Assembly (NCBI GenBank): GCA_905193155.1
Contig: CAJJNQ010000007.1
Coordinates: forward strand, 17,314-81,313
Reading direction: 5' to 3'
Source of the DNA: an uncultured Christensenella sp.
GTDB lineage: Bacteria > Bacillota > Clostridia > Christensenellales > UBA1750
Length of the DNA: 64,000 nt
The notes beneath the pieces are model-generated. The model saw nothing but the letters and a program-made list of their open reading frames with translations. It did no database searches and was not told the origin of the DNA. Made by a program: the position numbers and the translations under genes. How positions within the stretch are numbered: the stretch's first letter is position 1; each line of letters starts with the position of its first letter. This document shows, piece by piece, positions 43,574 to 53,848 of the stretch.

Positions 43574-43930
43574 ATGGTTATACGGGAGATCGCGCGCCTG
43601 CTGGAAGCTGAGGTTCTGGTGGGAGCGGACAAGCTGGATCAGGAAGTGGACATGGCGTTCAGCTCCGACATGATGAGCGATGTGCTGGCGTATGTCACAG
43701 GTTCTACGGTGTTGCTCACGGGACTGGTCAACGAACACGTCATCCGCACGGCGGAGATGGTGGATTTGGAGTGTATCGTCTTTGTCCGCGGCAAGAAGCC
43801 CACTTCCGATATCATTGAAATGGCGGAGGAAAACGGCATGGTGCTGCTCTGCACGGATCATACGCTCTATTGCACCAGCGGCATCCTCTATTCCAACGGC
43901 TTGACCGGCGTAGGGAGGAGGAGAAAGTAA
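43574..43930 (+). CDS. DRTGG domain protein, hydrogenase-cluster type
   Basis: A 118-residue single-domain protein (IREIARLLEAEVLVGADKL ... FSSDMMSDVLAYVTGSTVLLTGLVNEHVIRTAEMVDLECIVFVRGKKP). It is the DRTGG fold also found in HprK, phosphotransacetylase and CBS-domain proteins. Stand-alone copies of this type often accompany [FeFe] hydrogenase operons in Firmicutes; their role is unknown. AAGGAGG precedes the ATG. It is 1 bp from the ATPase gene, so the two products may act together. Confidence 0.78.
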   Translation: MVIREIARLLEAEVLVGADKLDQEVDMAFSSDMMSDVLAYVTGSTVLLTGLVNEHVIRTAEMVDLECIVFVRGKKPTSDIIEMAEENGMVLLCTDHTLYCTSGILYSNGLTGVGRRRK

Positions 43931-43931
43931 T

Positions 43932-44363
43932 ATGTCGCTGTATTCTGAAGCCTTTTCGGTGGAAAAGGGGGATTTTGTAACCGCGGGCGAAGCGTCGGCA
44001 AAGATTAAGCGCACGCTCAAAAAGCTGGGCGTCAACAGCTCGGTGATCCGCCGCGTCGCGGTTAGCTCCTATGAAGTGGAGCTGAATCTGATCATCCACT
44101 CGCTGGGAGGACAGATCGATTTTACCGTCACGCAGGACGACGTGATGCTGCGCGTGACCGACCGCGGCCCCGGCATACCCGACATTGAGCTGGCCATGCG
44201 CGAAGGCTGGTCCACTGCGCCGGAAGAGGTGCGGGTCATGGGGTTCGGCGCGGGCATGGGATTGCCTAACATGAAACGGAACGCCGACGATTTCAGCATT
44301 CAGTCCGAAGTGGGCAAGGGTACGGAGATCGTGATGAAGTTCGCCCTCGCGCCGGTACGCTGA
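43932..44363 (+). CDS. Anti-sigma-factor-like ATP-binding protein (RsbW-type HATPase)
   Basis: A 143-residue GHKL ATPase domain without a sensor or phosphoacceptor region. The N box is RRVAVSSYEVELNLIIHSLGG, the G1 box VTDRGPGIPDIELAM and the G2 region GFGAGMGLPNMKRNADDFSI, then GKGTEIVMKF. The size is that of RsbW/SpoIIAB serine kinases. In hydrogenase clusters such proteins may phosphorylate or sense partners; the target here is unknown. Confidence 0.82.
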   Translation: MSLYSEAFSVEKGDFVTAGEASAKIKRTLKKLGVNSSVIRRVAVSSYEVELNLIIHSLGGQIDFTVTQDDVMLRVTDRGPGIPDIELAMREGWSTAPEEVRVMGFGAGMGLPNMKRNADDFSIQSEVGKGTEIVMKFALAPVR

Positions 44364-44394
44364 AGACCTGTAAAAAAAGAGAAAGGGGAAGCGT

Positions 44395-45699
44395 ATGGCT
44401 CAACCTGTCTACTACCATTCCGTCATGCTCGAAAAGGAAAAGTGCAAGGGCTGCACCACGTGCCTGAAGCACTGTCCGACTGAGGCGATTCGCGTCTATG
44501 GCGGAACGGCGCATATCATCAAGGAGCGCTGCATCGACTGCGGCGCGTGCATCAAGCGATGTCCCTATCACGCCAAGGTGGCCGTGACCGAGCCGTTGGA
44601 GCGCATGAAATCGTTCAAGATCAAGGTTGCGCTGCCTGCGCCGACGCTTTATGGTCAGTTCAAGGGCCTCAACGATATCGGCCGGCTGCTTGACGCGCTG
44701 ATCGCCATCGGGTTTGACGATGTTTATGAAGTGGCTCGCGGCGCGGAATACGTCTCCCGCGAAATCGCGCAGCGCGTGCGCGACCGCAAGGTTCACAATG
44801 GCATGCCCTTGATCTCCTCCGCTTGCCCGGCCATCGTGCGTCTGATCCAGGTGCGGTTCCCGGAGCTGCTGGACAATGTGGTGGATGTGATCTCGCCCAT
44901 GGAAGCAGCCGCGATTGCAGCAAGAAAGCGCGTCTGCCGCAACATGAGCGCTTCGCCCGAAGATGTGGGCATCTTCTTTCTATCGCCCTGTCCCGCCAAA
45001 ATGACCGAGGTTCGGGCGCCGCAGTTGCTGCGCAAGTCCAATGTGGACGGCGTTATTTCCATCATGGACGTCTATGGGATGCTCAATTCCGAACTCAAGC
45101 GCGCAAGGCACTTTGAGGGTTTGCAGCACGCCGGAACCTACGGCGTGGGCTGGGCGCAGACCGGCGGCGAGATGATGGCGGTCGGCGTGGAAAACTCGCT
45201 GGCTGTGGACGGCATCGAGAATGTGATTCAGGTGCTGGAAAGCATCGAAAACGGAGACCTCTCCGATTTGGACTATTTTGAAGGGCTGGCCTGTGTGGGC
45301 GGGTGCCTGGGCGGGCCGCTGACGTTTGAAAACACCTATGTGGCCAAGAACCGGCTGCGGAAGCTGACCGAAAACCTGCCGCGCGTGAAATCCGACGCGG
45401 AGGGAATCGAGCTGACGAGCGAGGAGATGCGCACGGAGCTGTTGCTTCAACCCAACAACGCCATGCAGCTGGACGAGGATTTTCATACCGCGCTGGAGAA
45501 GATGGAGCGCATCGAGCAGGTGCTCTCCGGGCTGCCGGGATTGGACTGCGGCTCCTGCGGATCTCCCTCCTGCCGAGCGCTGGCGGAGGACGTGGTGCTG
45601 GGGTTTGCGGTGGAGCTGGACTGCATCTTCAAGCTGAAGCAGCGCATCCAGCAGATGTCCAGGCAAATGGTGGATATGTCGGAAAAGACGAGAAAATAA
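44395..45699 (+). CDS. H-cluster-domain iron-sulfur protein with altered motifs, probably regulatory
   Basis: A 434-residue protein. Two N-terminal 4Fe-4S motifs (CKGCTTCLKHCPTEAI; CIDCGACIKRCPYHAK) are followed by a hydrogenase large-subunit-like domain and a C-terminal CGSCGSPSCRALAEDVV cluster motif. The H-cluster loops are degenerate: SSACPAIV where true hydrogenases have TSC-C/S-PGW, SPCPAKMTEV for the PCxxKxxE motif (kept), and ACVGGCLGGP for the third loop (kept). The four cubane-binding Cys remain, but the proton-relay Cys is Ala. It may bind a cluster and sense hydrogen or redox state instead of catalysing. Family: group C/D-like [FeFe]-hydrogenase homologues, by my judgement. Confidence 0.8.
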   Translation: MAQPVYYHSVMLEKEKCKGCTTCLKHCPTEAIRVYGGTAHIIKERCIDCGACIKRCPYHAKVAVTEPLERMKSFKIKVALPAPTLYGQFKGLNDIGRLLDALIAIGFDDVYEVARGAEYVSREIAQRVRDRKVHNGMPLISSACPAIVRLIQVRFPELLDNVVDVISPMEAAAIAARKRVCRNMSASPEDVGIFFLSPCPAKMTEVRAPQLLRKSNVDGVISIMDVYGMLNSELKRARHFEGLQHAGTYGVGWAQTGGEMMAVGVENSLAVDGIENVIQVLESIENGDLSDLDYFEGLACVGGCLGGPLTFENTYVAKNRLRKLTENLPRVKSDAEGIELTSEEMRTELLLQPNNAMQLDEDFHTALEKMERIEQVLSGLPGLDCGSCGSPSCRALAEDVVLGFAVELDCIFKLKQRIQQMSRQMVDMSEKTRK

Positions 45700-45727
45700 A
45701 AAGACAGGATAATAAGGAGGAAATCGG

Positions 45728-46075
45728 ATGAAGGTGGCGGAACTTGCCGAAAAGCTCGGCGCGAAGGTGCTCAACGAGGGCGTGGATCTCGAAGGAGAGG
45801 TCAAAAGCGCCTATGTCTGCGATTTACTGTCTTGGGTGATGGCAAAGGGCGCGCAGGGAACGGCGTGGATCACCGTGATGAACCACATCAATGTCATCGC
45901 CGTGGCAACCCTGCTGGATATGGCGTGCGTGCTGATTCCCGAAAACATCGAAATGTCCAAAGAGGTGCTGGATAAGGCGGCGGAGGAGGGCGTCCCCGTG
46001 CTGGGCAGCAGCAAAACCTCTTATGAGCTGGCGGGCGAGATGTACGCGCTGGGGCTGGGCAACCCCGTAAAATGA
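45728..46075 (+). CDS. Second DRTGG-like small protein
   Basis: A 115-residue protein similar in layout to the DRTGG protein two genes upstream: KVAELAEKLGAKVLNEGVDL, then VKSAYVCDLLSWVMAKGAQGTAWITVMNHINVIAVATLLDMACVLIPENI. AAGGAGG lies before the ATG. The stop overlaps the PHP gene start by 4 bp (ATGA). This is a paralogue within one cluster; the two may act as a pair. Confidence 0.75.
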   Translation: MKVAELAEKLGAKVLNEGVDLEGEVKSAYVCDLLSWVMAKGAQGTAWITVMNHINVIAVATLLDMACVLIPENIEMSKEVLDKAAEEGVPVLGSSKTSYELAGEMYALGLGNPVK

Positions 46076-46791
46076 TGAAGTGCGCCGTTGATTTGCACAT
46101 CCATTCCTGCCTGTCCCCCTGCGCGGACGACGACATGACGCCCTGCAACATCGCCGGGATGGCGTATGTCAAGCATCTGGACTGCATTGCGCTGACCGAC
46201 CACAACGCGGCGGAAAATCTGCCCGCAGCCGCGCTTGCCGCGCGGGAGATGGGTGTATGTCTGCTGCCGGGGATCGAGGTTACTTCGTCGGAGGAGGTAC
46301 ACATTCTCTGCTATTTTCCGGCGGTCGATCCTGCGGTGGATTTTGGTCGGATGATCTATGACCATCTGCCGCCCCTGCCCAACAACAAGCGAATTTTCGG
46401 CAACCAAATGATCCTCGGCCCGGAGGATGAAGCGCAAGGGGAGCTTTCCAAACTGCTGATCCAGGCGACCGATCTGAGCATTGTGGAGATCGAACGCCGC
46501 TGCACCGAGGCGGGCGGCATCTGCGTGGCGGCGCACATCAACCGCTCGTCCAACTCCCTGCTCGGAAACCTCGGCTTTCTGCCCGAAAAACCTGTGTTTT
46601 CCGCGCTGGAGGTCTATCGCGGCGCGCCCGCGCCCTGGGTGGACACGGGGAACTATAAAATTCTCTATGCTTCGGATGCGCACCGGCTGGGGGATCTGTC
46701 GGAAAGGGAATTCTTTCTGGACTTGCCGGAGCGGTCTGCGGAGGCACTATTTGAATATTTGCAGGCGTGCCGAATGCGTATGGTTTCATAA
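46072..46791 (+). CDS. PHP domain metallophosphoesterase
   Basis: A 239-residue PHP-family protein. Metal ligands are visible in VDLHIHSCLSPCADDDMTP, ALTDHNAAEN, LLPGIEVTSSEEVHIL, CVAAHINRSSNSLL and YASDAHRLGDL. Such proteins hydrolyse phosphoesters, for example 3',5'-nucleoside bisphosphates or trypsin-like tRNA products. It is coupled to the DRTGG-like gene and ends the accessory cluster. PHP genes recur beside [FeFe]-hydrogenase regulators, but the substrate there is unknown. Confidence 0.85.
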   Translation: MMKCAVDLHIHSCLSPCADDDMTPCNIAGMAYVKHLDCIALTDHNAAENLPAAALAAREMGVCLLPGIEVTSSEEVHILCYFPAVDPAVDFGRMIYDHLPPLPNNKRIFGNQMILGPEDEAQGELSKLLIQATDLSIVEIERRCTEAGGICVAAHINRSSNSLLGNLGFLPEKPVFSALEVYRGAPAPWVDTGNYKILYASDAHRLGDLSEREFFLDLPERSAEALFEYLQACRMRMVS

Positions 46792-47037
46792 ATCAATCAG
46801 TAGTTAAATAAATAACGAAGCTTGATATTACTTTATCAGTATTGAAAGAGAAAAATACAATATATGAATTTTGTCGGAATTAGCATAGGCATACTGATTG
46901 TAAAATCCAACATTGCGCGCTTTTTTGTCCCGAAAAAACGATGCTTTTTTACATAAAGTGTGCTAAACTCATAACGAATGGCACTGATAAAAAAATGTCA
47001 TGATTTACACAACAACCATCAAGGGGGTCGAAGGTCA
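46792..47037. other. AT-rich intergenic region upstream of the hydrogenase operon
   Basis: 246 bp, markedly more AT-rich than the surroundings, without an ORF or clear terminator. TAAACT near 46964 could be a -10 but has no good -35. I see no classical Rex palindrome. A promoter controlled by an activator or alternative sigma factor is possible. Confidence 0.45.
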
Positions 47038-47514
47038 ATGTCTTCCAATTGCTGCAAAGATCAGGAAAAGTATCAGCAACTTCAGGCAGTCATCGACGCG
47101 AAAAAGGGAACCAAGGGTGCGCTGATGCCCGTTATGCAGGAAGCGCAGGCGATCTTTGGGTATCTGCCCAAGGAAGTGCAGCAGTTCATCGCGGACGGCC
47201 TGGGCGTGACGCTGAGCGAGGTTTACGGCGTCGCCACTTTCTATGCGCAGTTTGTGCTGGAGCCGCAGGGCGAGCACGTCATCGGCGTGTGCCTGGGCAC
47301 GGCGTGCTATGTCAAGGGTTCTCAGGCCGTGCTCGACAGACTGGCTGAAGAGCTCAATGTTCCGGTCGGCAAAACCACTGCCGACGGCAAGTTTACCCTC
47401 AACGCCACCCGCTGCCTCGGCGCTTGCGGTCTGGCTCCGGTCATGATGATCGGCGATGAGGTTTACGGACGTCTGACGCCTGATGAGATTCCGGCTATCC
47501 TGGCGAAGTACTGA
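47038..47514 (+). CDS. NADH-dependent [FeFe] hydrogenase subunit, NuoE-like 2Fe-2S protein (HydC type)
   Basis: A 158-residue thioredoxin-fold ferredoxin of the complex I 24-kDa family. It carries the four cluster Cys in GVCLGTACYVKGSQ and TRCLGACGLAP. The N-terminal helical region (KGALMPVMQEAQAIFGYLPKEVQQFIADGLGV) is also typical. It feeds electrons between the flavin subunit and the hydrogenase. The start was set at MSSNCCKDQ, with AAGGGGG and AAGG upstream; an earlier ATG lacks a site. It is the first gene of the hydABC-type operon. Confidence 0.92.
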   Translation: MSSNCCKDQEKYQQLQAVIDAKKGTKGALMPVMQEAQAIFGYLPKEVQQFIADGLGVTLSEVYGVATFYAQFVLEPQGEHVIGVCLGTACYVKGSQAVLDRLAEELNVPVGKTTADGKFTLNATRCLGACGLAPVMMIGDEVYGRLTPDEIPAILAKY

Positions 47515-47555
47515 TTCCGCCCCGAAGAAATGATCCGATCCGGGAGGGAGCGCTT

Positions 47556-48104
47556 ATGCGTGAGCTATCACTGCACATTCTGGATCTTGCGCAGAACTCG
47601 CTGACGGCCGGGGCATCCAGATTGGACATCATTGTGGAGATCGACCACAAAAAGGATTTGGTGGCCATTACGCTGTCCGATGACGGCAAGGGCATGGCAC
47701 CCGATTTTCTCAAAACCGTCACCTCGCCCTTTACCACCACGCGCACCACACGCAAGGTGGGGCTGGGGATCCCGATGTTCAAGGAAAACGCCGAGCTTAC
47801 CGGCGGCACCTTTTCCATCGAATCCACTGTGGGCGCCGGCACGAAGATGCGGGCCGGTTTTGTGCTGTCCTCCATTGACCGTCCACCGCTGGGCGATCTG
47901 GCCGCGACGATGATCTCGCTGGTCGTATCCAATCCCGAATTTCATTTTCATCTCGACTATCTGGTCGACGGAAAGTCCTTTTCCTTCGATACCGAGGAGA
48001 TCAGAGCCGTCCTGGGTCCTGTCCCGCTGGACAGCCCGGAGGTCGTCTCCTGGATGAAGGATTATCTCGAAGAAGGTATCGAATCTTTACACGGAGGTGC
48101 GTAA
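47556..48104 (+). CDS. GHKL ATPase domain protein in the hydrogenase operon
   Basis: A 182-residue protein with a histidine-kinase-like ATPase fold and no sensor or phosphoacceptor His domain. HILDLAQNSLTAGASRLDI is the N box, LSDDGKGMAPDF the G1 box, and TRKVGLGIPMFKENAELTGGTF the G2 region. A C-terminal extension of about 70 residues has no recognised domain. It lies between the NuoE-like and ferredoxin-like genes, so a regulatory or assembly role for the hydrogenase is likely. Confidence 0.82.
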   Translation: MRELSLHILDLAQNSLTAGASRLDIIVEIDHKKDLVAITLSDDGKGMAPDFLKTVTSPFTTTRTTRKVGLGIPMFKENAELTGGTFSIESTVGAGTKMRAGFVLSSIDRPPLGDLAATMISLVVSNPEFHFHLDYLVDGKSFSFDTEEIRAVLGPVPLDSPEVVSWMKDYLEEGIESLHGGA

Positions 48105-48108
48105 TTTT

Positions 48109-48474
48109 ATGAAATCCATCAAGGATCTGGAAGCTATTCGCCAGCGCACGCTGGACGATATCAATCTGCGCAACGATCACCGCAGCATCCGCGTGGTGGT
48201 GGGCATGGGCACCTGCGGCATCTCGGCCGGCGCCCGCCCTGTGATGATGGAGTTTGTCGAGGAGATCAAGCGCCGCGGCGTTCAGGACGCCATGGTCACG
48301 CAGACCGGCTGCATCGGCGTGTGCCGCCTGGAGCCCATGGTCGAAGTGTATATGCCCGGCCAGGAGAAGGTCACCTATGTGCTGATGACCCCCGAAAAGG
48401 TCGCGCGCGTGGTTGGCGAACACCTGATCAACGGCAAACCTGTGACCGAATACACCATCGGCGCAGTGGAGTAA
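48109..48474 (+). CDS. Thioredoxin-like 2Fe-2S ferredoxin domain protein
   Basis: A 121-residue protein, start ATG after GGAGGTG. The core VGMGTCGISAGARPVMMEFVEEI ... VTQTGCIGVCRLEP resembles the NuoE/HndA ferredoxin fold. Only three Cys are in the cluster positions; the second canonical Cys is missing. Similar proteins are found in HydABC-type operons. It probably carries or modulates a cluster between the NuoE-like and NuoF-like subunits. Role inferred. Confidence 0.82.
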   Translation: MKSIKDLEAIRQRTLDDINLRNDHRSIRVVVGMGTCGISAGARPVMMEFVEEIKRRGVQDAMVTQTGCIGVCRLEPMVEVYMPGQEKVTYVLMTPEKVARVVGEHLINGKPVTEYTIGAVE

Positions 48475-48536
48475 ACAGCCCGGCTTTGTCCGGTTGCAAA
48501 AAGAAATAAGGTACACATTCTAGGAGGTTTTAGAAC

Positions 48537-50333
<1,797 letters not shown>

Positions 50334-50350
50334 AAGAGGAGTGAGTGAGC

Positions 50351-52087
50351 ATGGATATGGTATCTTTGACGATAGATGGCATCAAGGTGCAGGTTCCGGC
50401 CGGCACTACGGTGCTTGAAGCCGCCCGTTCGGCCAATATCCAGATTCCCACCTTGTGCTACCTGAAGGACGTCAACCAGATTGGCGCCTGCCGTATGTGC
50501 CTGGTGGATACTGGAGCCCGCGCTCTTGCCGCCGCTTGTGTAATGCCCGTTTCGGACGGCATGGTGGTCAAGACCAACACCCCCGCCATCCGCGAGGCCC
50601 GCAAGGTCACGCTGGAGCTGTTGCTTTCCAACCACGACCGCAGCTGCCTGACCTGCGTCCGCAGCCGCAACTGCGAACTGCAGACCCTGGCTAAGGAACT
50701 GGGCGTTGCAGACCTGCGCTTTGAGGGCGCGAAGACCGAGCTGCCTGCGGACGTGTCTTCTCCTTCCCTTGTGCGCGAACCCAACAAGTGCATTCAGTGC
50801 CGCCGCTGCGTCGCCGCCTGCGCCAATGTGCAGAAGATTGGCGTCATCGGCACCGTCGGTCGCGGCTTCAACACCGTCATCGAGCCCGCTTTCGATCTGA
50901 AGCTGGGTGAGGTCGGCTGCATCAATTGCGGTCAGTGCATCATGGCCTGCCCCGTCGGCGCGCTGCATGAAAAGGACAACACGCAGGATGTTTGGAACGC
51001 CCTGGGCGACCCCACCAAGCACGTTGTCGTGCAGCCCGCTCCCGCCGTGCGCGTTGCGCTGGGCGAAGAGTTCGATATGCCCATGGGCACCCGCGTCACC
51101 GGCAAACTGGCCGCTGCGCTCCGCCGTCTGGGCTTCGATAAGGTCTTTGACACTGATTACGGCGCAGACTTGACCATCATGGAAGAGGGCACCGAGCTGC
51201 TCAACCGCATTAAGAATGGCGGTGTGCTGCCGATGATTACTTCCTGCAGCCCCGGCTGGATCAAGTACATCGAGCACTATTACCCTGAGTTCCTGCCGAA
51301 CCTGTCTTCCTGCAAGTCTCCGCACGAGATGCTGGGCGCGGTCATCAAGAGCTACTACGCTGAGACCAACCACATCGATCCCAAGGACATCTACGTTGTG
51401 TCCGTCATGCCTTGTGTGGCCAAGAAGTTCGAGGCGCAGCGTCCCGAGCTGTCTAACGGCGGCCTTCAGGATGTTGATGCGGTCATCACCACCCGTGAGC
51501 TCGCCCGCATGATCAAGGAAGCCGGCATCGACTTTGTGAATCTGCCTGACGAGAGCTTCGACGCGATGCTGGGCGAGTCCACCGGCGCTGCCGATATCTT
51601 CGGTGCGACCGGCGGCGTTATGGAAGCCGCTCTGCGTACCGTCGCGGATATCCTTGAGGGCAAGGACCTTGACAACATCGAGTACACCGCGGTTCGCGGC
51701 ATCGAGGGCGTCAAGGAAGCGTCCGTCACCATCGCCGGCAAGGAAATCAAGCTGGCTGTGGCCAACGGCACCGGCAATGCCAAGATCCTGATGGAGAAGA
51801 TGAAGAACGGCGAAGCCGACTATACCTTCATTGAGGTCATGGGCTGCCCCGGCGGCTGCGTCACCGGCGGCGGTCAGCCGATCGTGCCCGCGCGCGACCG
51901 TATGAAGGTCGATCCCCGCGTGGTGCGCGCCAAGGCGCTCTACACCGAGGACGAGTCCAAGGCGCAGCGCAAGTCTCATAAGAATGCCGCTGTGCAGAAG
52001 CTGTACGAGGATTACCTCGGCCAGCCCAACAGCCACAAGGCGCATGAGCTGCTGCATACCCACTATGTGGATCGCTCCGGCAAGTAA
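50351..52087 (+). CDS. hydA: [FeFe] hydrogenase catalytic subunit (HydA type, NADH-dependent complex)
   Basis: A 578-residue enzyme. The N-terminal 2Fe-2S domain (PTLCYLKDVNQIGACRMCLVD) is followed by a His-Cys 4Fe-4S site (NHDRSCLTCVRSRNCELQ) and two 4Fe-4S motifs (CIQCRRCVAACANVQKIG; CINCGQCIMACPVGAL). The H-cluster loops are TSCSPGW, MPCVAKKFE and EVMGCPGGCVTGGGQP, followed by the small-subunit tail. It should produce H2 from NADH and reduced ferredoxin. Loop 1 has TSCSPGW, so the variant second position is Ser, as known in bifurcating types. Maturases HydEFG are not in the window. The start follows GAGGAG; a GTG 6 bp earlier is possible. Confidence 0.96.
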   Translation: MDMVSLTIDGIKVQVPAGTTVLEAARSANIQIPTLCYLKDVNQIGACRMCLVDTGARALAAACVMPVSDGMVVKTNTPAIREARKVTLELLLSNHDRSCLTCVRSRNCELQTLAKELGVADLRFEGAKTELPADVSSPSLVREPNKCIQCRRCVAACANVQKIGVIGTVGRGFNTVIEPAFDLKLGEVGCINCGQCIMACPVGALHEKDNTQDVWNALGDPTKHVVVQPAPAVRVALGEEFDMPMGTRVTGKLAAALRRLGFDKVFDTDYGADLTIMEEGTELLNRIKNGGVLPMITSCSPGWIKYIEHYYPEFLPNLSSCKSPHEMLGAVIKSYYAETNHIDPKDIYVVSVMPCVAKKFEAQRPELSNGGLQDVDAVITTRELARMIKEAGIDFVNLPDESFDAMLGESTGAADIFGATGGVMEAALRTVADILEGKDLDNIEYTAVRGIEGVKEASVTIAGKEIKLAVANGTGNAKILMEKMKNGEADYTFIEVMGCPGGCVTGGGQPIVPARDRMKVDPRVVRAKALYTEDESKAQRKSHKNAAVQKLYEDYLGQPNSHKAHELLHTHYVDRSGK

Positions 52088-52098
52088 GGTTTGATTTG

Positions 52099-52136
52099 AA
52101 CGGAGGACAGGAATTTTTTCCTGTCCTCCGTTTTTG
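52099..52136 (+). terminator. Terminator of the hydrogenase operon
   Basis: ACGGAGGACAGG pairs with CCTGTCCTCCGT, followed by TTTTTG. A perfect 12-bp stem just after the hydA stop. Confidence 0.92.
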
Positions 52137-52197
52137 TCATTTGAGACAGGATAACGCGATATTTACACGCCAGAATGCAAAAGTCATACTTTATTCA

Positions 52198-52225
52198 TTG
52201 CTTTTAGACATCAAAACAGTATACT
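52198..52225 (+). promoter_or_regulatory. Promoter of the MacAB-type exporter operon
   Basis: TTGCTT, a 16-bp spacer and TATACT, about 37 bp before the start of the adaptor gene. Confidence 0.6.
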
Positions 52226-52261
52226 GGAATGGAAAAAATATTTCGAGGAGCGATACAACCT

Positions 52262-53848
52262 ATGGCGAAGATGAAAAAGGGAATCAAGGTCCTGATCGTT
52301 GTCGGGATCATTGTCGTCGTGCTGATCGCGGGCGTGGTCGGCCTTTCGGCAATCGGTCAGAAGGCAATGGAAGCCTATTCCGCCCAGACCTTGACCACCA
52401 CTGCGCTGGAGCGCAAGGATTTGTCCAATACCATCAGCCTTACCGGCAATATCCAGTCTGCTTCCACGCGCAAGGTCTATCTGGAGGCCAGCGGCGCGGG
52501 CAAGGCGCAGACGCTGAACGTCAAGGAAGGCGATGCGGTCAAGGAAGGCGACGTGCTCTGCGTGTTCGATACCACCGACCTTCAGAAGCAGTATGACAAA
52601 ACCAAGCTCCAGGCCGATCAGGCGGAGGAGAACGCACAGATCGCGCTCGACAGCGCGCGCACCAATTATTCCTCCGGCAAGATTGCCCAGGATCAGGCCG
52701 TGCGCAGCGCGGAAGTCGCTTTGGAAAACGCGGAAAAGCAGCGCGATACCGCCAAGAAAAACTACGATAAGGCCATCGAATCCTATAATAAAGGTGAATT
52801 GCAGCTGTCCCTTAAGATCGACAGCGAGTATTCTCAGGCGCAGTATACCTATACCACCGCCAAGGAGCGCAGCAATCAGCTCTATCAGCAGTGGCAGTCC
52901 GCATTGAGCGCGGGTGACGCCAGCGCCGTGCAGCTGGAAGCACAGTATCAGTCCGCGCAGGCACAGACCGACAGCGCCAAGGTGGCCTACGACGCGGCGC
53001 GCAAGACCTATGAAGATAAGGATACCGAGGTCGAAAGTGCGATGGACGATTATAAAACCGCCTATGAAGACGCGCAGAAGGCGGTGGATCGTGCGAAGAC
53101 CGCTGTTGAAGAAGCAAAAAAGCAGCGCTCCCTCGCGTTGGAAAACTACGGCAATAACGTCGAAAGCGCCAAGCTCAGCACCGATCAGACCGTGACGGAG
53201 ATGTCGCTGGAAGAGGCGCTGGAAAACATCGATAAGTGCACCGTCACTGCACCGGTCTCCGGCACCGTGACAGCGGTCTATGTCACCGAAGGCGAGTCCA
53301 GCATGGCGGGTAGCCTGCTGTTCGTCATCGAAGATCTGAACGATCTCGAAATTGAATCCAGCGTCAAGGAATACGATATCGGCAGTTTGAAGGTGGGTAT
53401 GCCCGTCGTGGTCAAGACCGATGCAACCGGAAACACTGCCTATTCCGGCACGGTCAAGGAGATTGGCGTGACCGCGCAGAAGGATGCGCAGGGCAACACC
53501 ATTTCCTCCGGCAACGCCTCCTTTGCGGTGAAGATTTCCGTCGATCCCGGCGAAGGCGGCCTGTATGTCGGCATGACCGCGCGCGCCATTGTCACCGTCA
53601 GCAGCACTGAAAACGTGCTCTCCGTGCTATACAGCTCTGTGGGCTATGATGCGGATGGCAGCGCTTACGTCATGGTGGCCCGCCCGGCCGACAAAAATAT
53701 GCTCACGGTGGAAAAAGTCTATGTAACCACCGGCGTGGAGACCGATTTTGAAGTCGAGGTCAACAGCGACCGGCTTTCCGAAGGCGACTTGATCTTCGAT
53801 AACCCCGAATCCGTGACCGAAGGCATGGTTCTGCCGAACATGGGTTGA
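52262..53848 (+). CDS. MacA/HlyD-type membrane fusion protein of an ABC exporter
   Basis: A 528-residue protein. One N-terminal membrane segment (GIKVLIVVGIIVVVLIAGVVGLSAIG) is followed by a lipoyl half (NTISLTGNIQSASTRKVYLEAS, LNVKEGDAVKEGDVLCVFD). A long Ala/Lys/Gln/Tyr-rich coiled coil (about residues 110-310) follows. The second lipoyl half (CTVTAPVSGTVTAVYVTEGE) and beta-barrel (VGMPVVVKTDATGN) come last. In Gram-positives such adaptors work with MacB-like FtsX permeases to export peptides or antibiotics. The start ATG follows GAGGAG; an upstream ATG has no site. Confidence 0.9.
   Translation: MAKMKKGIKVLIVVGIIVVVLIAGVVGLSAIGQKAMEAYSAQTLTTTALERKDLSNTISLTGNIQSASTRKVYLEASGAGKAQTLNVKEGDAVKEGDVLCVFDTTDLQKQYDKTKLQADQAEENAQIALDSARTNYSSGKIAQDQAVRSAEVALENAEKQRDTAKKNYDKAIESYNKGELQLSLKIDSEYSQAQYTYTTAKERSNQLYQQWQSALSAGDASAVQLEAQYQSAQAQTDSAKVAYDAARKTYEDKDTEVESAMDDYKTAYEDAQKAVDRAKTAVEEAKKQRSLALENYGNNVESAKLSTDQTVTEMSLEEALENIDKCTVTAPVSGTVTAVYVTEGESSMAGSLLFVIEDLNDLEIESSVKEYDIGSLKVGMPVVVKTDATGNTAYSGTVKEIGVTAQKDAQGNTISSGNASFAVKISVDPGEGGLYVGMTARAIVTVSSTENVLSVLYSSVGYDADGSAYVMVARPADKNMLTVEKVYVTTGVETDFEVEVNSDRLSEGDLIFDNPESVTEGMVLPNMG

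Noticed and set aside
44395..45699. Annotation as a catalytic [FeFe] hydrogenase
   Set aside because: The first H-cluster loop lacks the TSC[CS]PGW motif. Only the cubane-binding Cys and later loops are retained, so catalysis should not be assumed.
46792..47037. Search for a Rex operator before the hydrogenase operon
   Set aside because: I looked for TTGTnA-N-TnACAA palindromes expected for an NADH-responsive repressor and found none convincing. The region is AT-rich, so partial matches are not meaningful.
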